Shown here in pieces: positions 5,742-8,074 of a stretch of DNA of 8,074 bases. Each line of letters begins with the position of its first letter. Positions within the stretch are counted from its first letter, which is position 1. Where the stretch lies: contig JBGPZW010000150.1 in the NCBI GenBank assembly GCA_041493955.1, positions 1 through 8,074 of the forward strand, read 5' to 3'. A program made the translations under genes and the position numbers. This stretch comes from QHYU01 sp041493955 (GTDB lineage Bacteria > Acidobacteriota > Terriglobia > Acidiferrales > UBA7541). A model generated the notes under the pieces. That model was not told where the DNA came from. It saw only the letters and a program-made list of their open reading frames with translations, and made no database searches.

Positions 5742-7342
5742 CTCATCTCGACGAAATGACCTCCCTGCTCTATCTCGAGGGGCAACTTGAGCGCCCGCGG
5801 GCGCTCGAGCTTTCGGCGCACGCCGAGAGCTGCACCGAATGTCGCGCGCTGCTGCGGGCGCTCGAGCGCGAATCCCGCCTGCTCACGCAGGCGCTGGTGG
5901 AAGAGGACGAAGCGGTGCCCGCGCGCCTGCTGGCGCCGCCGGTGCGTGACACCACGCCCTGGGCGTGGATTCTTTCTTTCGGCCTCGCCGCCGCCGGCGC
6001 CTACACGCTCTGGACGGGAATTGTCGAACCCTGGCGGGAGCAGCTCAGCCAGGCGGGGTTCGGTGAAAGCAATCTGCTCACCATGCTGCTCTTTCGCGGT
6101 GCTTTCTGGAAAGGATGGGAATCCATGGCAAATATAGTGCAATTCTTGGCGATCACCACATTGGGTCTTCTGGCTTTCGGTCTGCTGCGGCGCAGTTGGC
6201 GCCGCTGGACGACCATCGCCGTGGTGATGGGAGCTTTTCTAGCTGCGCTCGCTCTGCCGCCAACCGCGGGCGCGGCGGAGACGAAACACGTGCACGGCTA
6301 CACGCTGCCCGCCGGGGAAACGATCCACAACGATTTGATCCTGGGTACAGACACGGCGCGCATTGACGGCACGGTGGACGGCGACCTGATCGTCTTCTGC
6401 CGAAGCCTAACCATTAACGGACGGGTCATTGGCGACGTCATCAGCTTTGCGCAAATCGTACGGATCAACGGCCAGGTGGATGGCAATGTGCGCGACTTCA
6501 GTAACACACTCTTGCTCAGCGGCCCGGTGGCGAAAAATGCGATGGCTTTCGCAGACAGAGTGGAGCTTGATTCCAAGTCGCGGATAGGTGGCGGCATGAT
6601 GGTGTTCGCCGGCGATGCCGCACTGGACGGCCGCATGAACCGCGATCTGCTCGGCTTTATCGGCCGGAGCGTGCTGAACGGGTTCATCGGTGGAAATGCG
6701 CGCGTCACCAGCGACCGTCTGACGATTGGGCCGACTGCGGAGATCGCGGGCAAGGTCTCCTACAAGGGCGAGCACCAGCCCGAGGTCTCCCCCCAGGCCA
6801 AGCTCGCCAGCCCGCTCGAGGTCAAGATCGTCACGCACCGCCCGGATTACGCCCAGCCGCGGTATTACTGGCATCAGGTCCTGGCCTGGGGCGCTTCCTT
6901 CCTGTTCGGCCTCGTCGTCATTCTCCTGATGCCCGGCTTCTTCGGCGAGGTGCTCAAAGCGAGCCGCCGCTACGGCCCCGCCTTCGGCTTCGGCGCTTTG
7001 ACGCTTCTCACGCCCATTTTGGCGTTGATCGCCTGCGCCACCATCGTGGGGCTGGCCGTGGGCATTGGAACGCTCTTGCTGTGGCTCGTGGCACTTTATT
7101 CGGCGCAGGTGTTCGTCGCCACCTGGCTGGGTGAAACGCTGATGGGCCGGCCAACCGGCACCGGAGCGGTCATTGGCCGGCTCGCAGTGGGGCTGATCTT
7201 GATCCGGATCGCTGGCGCGCTGCCCTACGTCGGCGGCTGGATCAAGCTGGGCGTGATCATCTGGGGCCTAGGTGCGCTGACGCTGGCGCTCTACCGCCAA
7301 ACCCAGTCCCAGCCTGCGCCCGCCATGCCAGCGGCCGCTTGA
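5738..7342 (+). CDS. Zinc-finger anti-sigma factor fused to bactofilin-like membrane protein
   Basis: This is a 534-residue protein translated from an ATG that overlaps the sigma stop, with AAGGGGG as ribosome binding site. Residues 1-60 form an anti-sigma zinc-binding domain with H28-x3-C32-x2-C35 and a helix behind it, expected to hold the ECF factor at the inner membrane. Membrane segments follow at about 74-93, 133-150 and 158-174, with RRSWRR between the last two. Residues 209 to about 340 form a beta-helix of seven or eight turns, mostly exactly 17 residues, each starting with I/L-D/N-G (IDGTVDGD, INGRVIGD, INGQVDGN, LSGPVAKN, LDGRMNRD, LNGFIGGN). This resembles bactofilin (polymer-forming cytoskeletal) domains. 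The C-terminus has four or five more membrane segments (about 383-403, 413-436, 438-460, 478-496, 500-519), including ALPYVGGWIKLGVIIWGLGAL, typical of membrane-anchored polymer-forming proteins. The predicted topology puts the zinc finger in the cytoplasm and the beta-helix outside. The signal sensed is unknown. Confidence 0.88.
   Translation: MTHLDEMTSLLYLEGQLERPRALELSAHAESCTECRALLRALERESRLLTQALVEEDEAVPARLLAPPVRDTTPWAWILSFGLAAAGAYTLWTGIVEPWREQLSQAGFGESNLLTMLLFRGAFWKGWESMANIVQFLAITTLGLLAFGLLRRSWRRWTTIAVVMGAFLAALALPPTAGAAETKHVHGYTLPAGETIHNDLILGTDTARIDGTVDGDLIVFCRSLTINGRVIGDVISFAQIVRINGQVDGNVRDFSNTLLLSGPVAKNAMAFADRVELDSKSRIGGGMMVFAGDAALDGRMNRDLLGFIGRSVLNGFIGGNARVTSDRLTIGPTAEIAGKVSYKGEHQPEVSPQAKLASPLEVKIVTHRPDYAQPRYYWHQVLAWGASFLFGLVVILLMPGFFGEVLKASRRYGPAFGFGALTLLTPILALIACATIVGLAVGIGTLLLWLVALYSAQVFVATWLGETLMGRPTGTGAVIGRLAVGLILIRIAGALPYVGGWIKLGVIIWGLGALTLALYRQTQSQPAPAMPAAA
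6108..6127 (+). promoter_or_regulatory. Possible internal ribosome binding site and start (Met130)
   Basis: GGAAAGGA at 6108-6115 lies nine bases before an in-frame ATG at 6125-6127. Starting there would give a 405-residue protein that lacks the zinc finger and first membrane segment but keeps the beta-helix and C-terminal membrane region. The site may be a relic of gene fusion or a working second start; the sequence alone cannot decide. Confidence 0.35.
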
Positions 7343-7370
7343 CGGAAGCTCGACGAACTCAAGAGAAACG

Positions 7371-7406
7371 GGCCGGGGGTGAGAGACTTCCCCGGCCTGA
7401 TGTTTT
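7371..7406 (+). terminator. Intrinsic terminator of the sigma / anti-sigma operon
   Basis: A perfect 8-base-pair stem GGCCGGGG (7371-7378) / CCCCGGCC (7390-7397) with an 11-base loop is followed by TGATGTTTT. It starts 28 bases after the stop of the anti-sigma fusion gene. The U-run is short and interrupted, so efficiency is uncertain. On the other strand the hairpin is followed by CGTTTCTCTT, so it could also act on the convergent gene. Confidence 0.65.
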
Positions 7407-7410
7407 CGCA

Positions 7411-7432
7411 GGCGCCGCCGACGCGGCGCGCC
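7411..7432 (-). terminator. Second hairpin between convergent genes
   Basis: GGCGC (7411-7415) and GCGCC (7428-7432) enclose a further GCCG/CGGC pairing with one bulged base and a 3-base loop, which makes a stem of about nine pairs. It is the first structure reached after the stop of the minus-strand DUF5666-like gene. It lacks a U-run on that strand, so it would be a weak or Rho-assisted terminator, or act together with the neighbouring hairpin. Confidence 0.4.
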
Positions 7433-7442
7433 ACGAACGCAC

Positions 7443-8074
7443 TCAGCGCTTGAAAACCTTGCTTGTCGCCAGCACTGGAGGGTTTGGCCCGTTGCGGAAG
7501 AGCTGTCCGCGGAGTGAAACCATGTTGCCCACGGCGAGCTGGCCGAAGCTGTTCGCGTTTCCCGTAAATTCCGTTTGCGCGGACGTCTGCGCCGTGATCG
7601 TTCCGATTCCCGCGACGGTAAACAGGCTGGGTAGCATGTCTGCCGTGAAAGACAGTGCGGGCGCGTTGATCGAAGCAATCCGCGCCGTGAAGCGTGATGC
7701 GCGCAGGCGCACCCGGTCTCCATTGATCGCCGTGCCCGAGGAGGAGGAGAGCCGCTTGACTTGGACCGCCTGGCCGACCAGCAGATCGTTTGAGGAGTTG
7801 AACGAGAAGGCGCCAGTGTTCTGACCCTCGTTGTCGATGCTGAAGGTGGTGATGGAACTGACGGCGACAGTGGCCACGTTGCCCACGCCGAGCCCGCTCA
7901 CGCTGGGCACCACGTCGCTGACCACCATCCGGAATTGCGACCCGCTGTCCACGGCGAAGATCACGCCATCGACCTCGGACTCGTTGACGTCGCTATCCTT
8001 CAGTTCGACCCTTTTCGCTAGCAGGGTCCCGCTGCCCAGCAGCGCGGCATCGACTCCGACAATCTGGTTCATGA
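7443..8074 (-). CDS. DUF5666-like beta-domain repeat protein, N-terminus outside window
   Basis: The reading frame runs to the right edge. The ATG at 8070-8072 is probably internal, because the sequence right after it (GSGTLLAKRVELKD) looks like the end of a preceding repeat unit. The 210 visible residues hold the tail of one unit, one full unit (about 35-125: EVDGVIFAVD, then a FRMVVSD strand, SSITTFSID, LLVGQAVQVKRL, ending INGDRVRLRASR) and a last unit (about 126-209: FTARIASIN, LSFTADML, GTITAQTSAQTEF, LAVGNMVSLRGQL, ending VLATSKVFKR). The pattern G-x-I/V-x-x-V/I-x...T-x-F...L-x-V-G-x-x-V-x-V/L-x-G...A-x-x-V is that of DUF5666, a small beta-barrel-like domain found in exported proteins and lipoproteins. 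No catalytic motif or cysteine is visible. Any signal peptide lies beyond the window. The function is unknown. It is convergent with the sigma/anti-sigma operon. Confidence 0.75.
   Translation of the reverse strand, partial: MNQIVGVDAALLGSGTLLAKRVELKDSDVNESEVDGVIFAVDSGSQFRMVVSDVVPSVSGLGVGNVATVAVSSITTFSIDNEGQNTGAFSFNSSNDLLVGQAVQVKRLSSSSGTAINGDRVRLRASRFTARIASINAPALSFTADMLPSLFTVAGIGTITAQTSAQTEFTGNANSFGQLAVGNMVSLRGQLFRNGPNPPVLATSKVFKR

Noticed and set aside
7339..7824. 161-codon plus-strand frame over the intergenic hairpins and the DUF5666-like gene
   Set aside because: It crosses a probable terminator and mirrors the repeat protein, whose beta-domain pattern on the minus strand is much more convincing.

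Overview
The window is GC-rich, gene-dense bacterial chromosome. It most resembles Acidobacteriota (Koribacter/Terriglobales-like). The basis is recall of family distribution: a VPS10/sortilin-type Asp-box exoprotein, DUF5666 repeats, and an ECF sigma factor paired with a polymer-forming membrane protein, all in a high-GC context. I have not run any taxonomic comparison. I see no mobile element, CRISPR array, integrase or rRNA.

Layout. Bases 2-1921 (+) are the 3' two thirds or so of a sortilin-like beta-propeller protein. It ends tail-to-tail, 16 bases from surE. A minus-strand housekeeping block then reads from high to low coordinate: der (4890-3403, double-domain ribosome-assembly GTPase), a small MerR-type regulator (3287-2886), tRNA-Pro(GGG) with an encoded CCA (2864-2788), and surE (2699-1938, survival nucleotidase). 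The order merR / tRNA-Pro / surE recalls an arrangement I remember from some delta-proteobacterial genomes. A good sigma70-type promoter sits directly against the annotated merR start and argues for initiation at the fourth codon.

Divergent from der, across about 240 bases, is a two-gene plus-strand operon: an ECF sigma factor (5130-5741) whose stop overlaps the next start as ATGA, and a 534-residue membrane protein (5738-7342). That protein joins an anti-sigma zinc finger (H28, C32, C35), three membrane segments, a bactofilin-like beta-helix of about 17-residue turns, and a multi-pass C-terminal membrane region. This is the most interesting part of the window. It looks like a sigma/anti-sigma switch in which the anti-sigma factor carries its own predicted polymer-forming domain, probably extracytoplasmic. 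An internal start with a good ribosome binding site at 6125 could also release the polymer/membrane part alone.

Two consecutive hairpins (7371-7432) separate this operon from a convergent, truncated minus-strand gene (7443 to the window end). That gene encodes tandem DUF5666-like beta domains.
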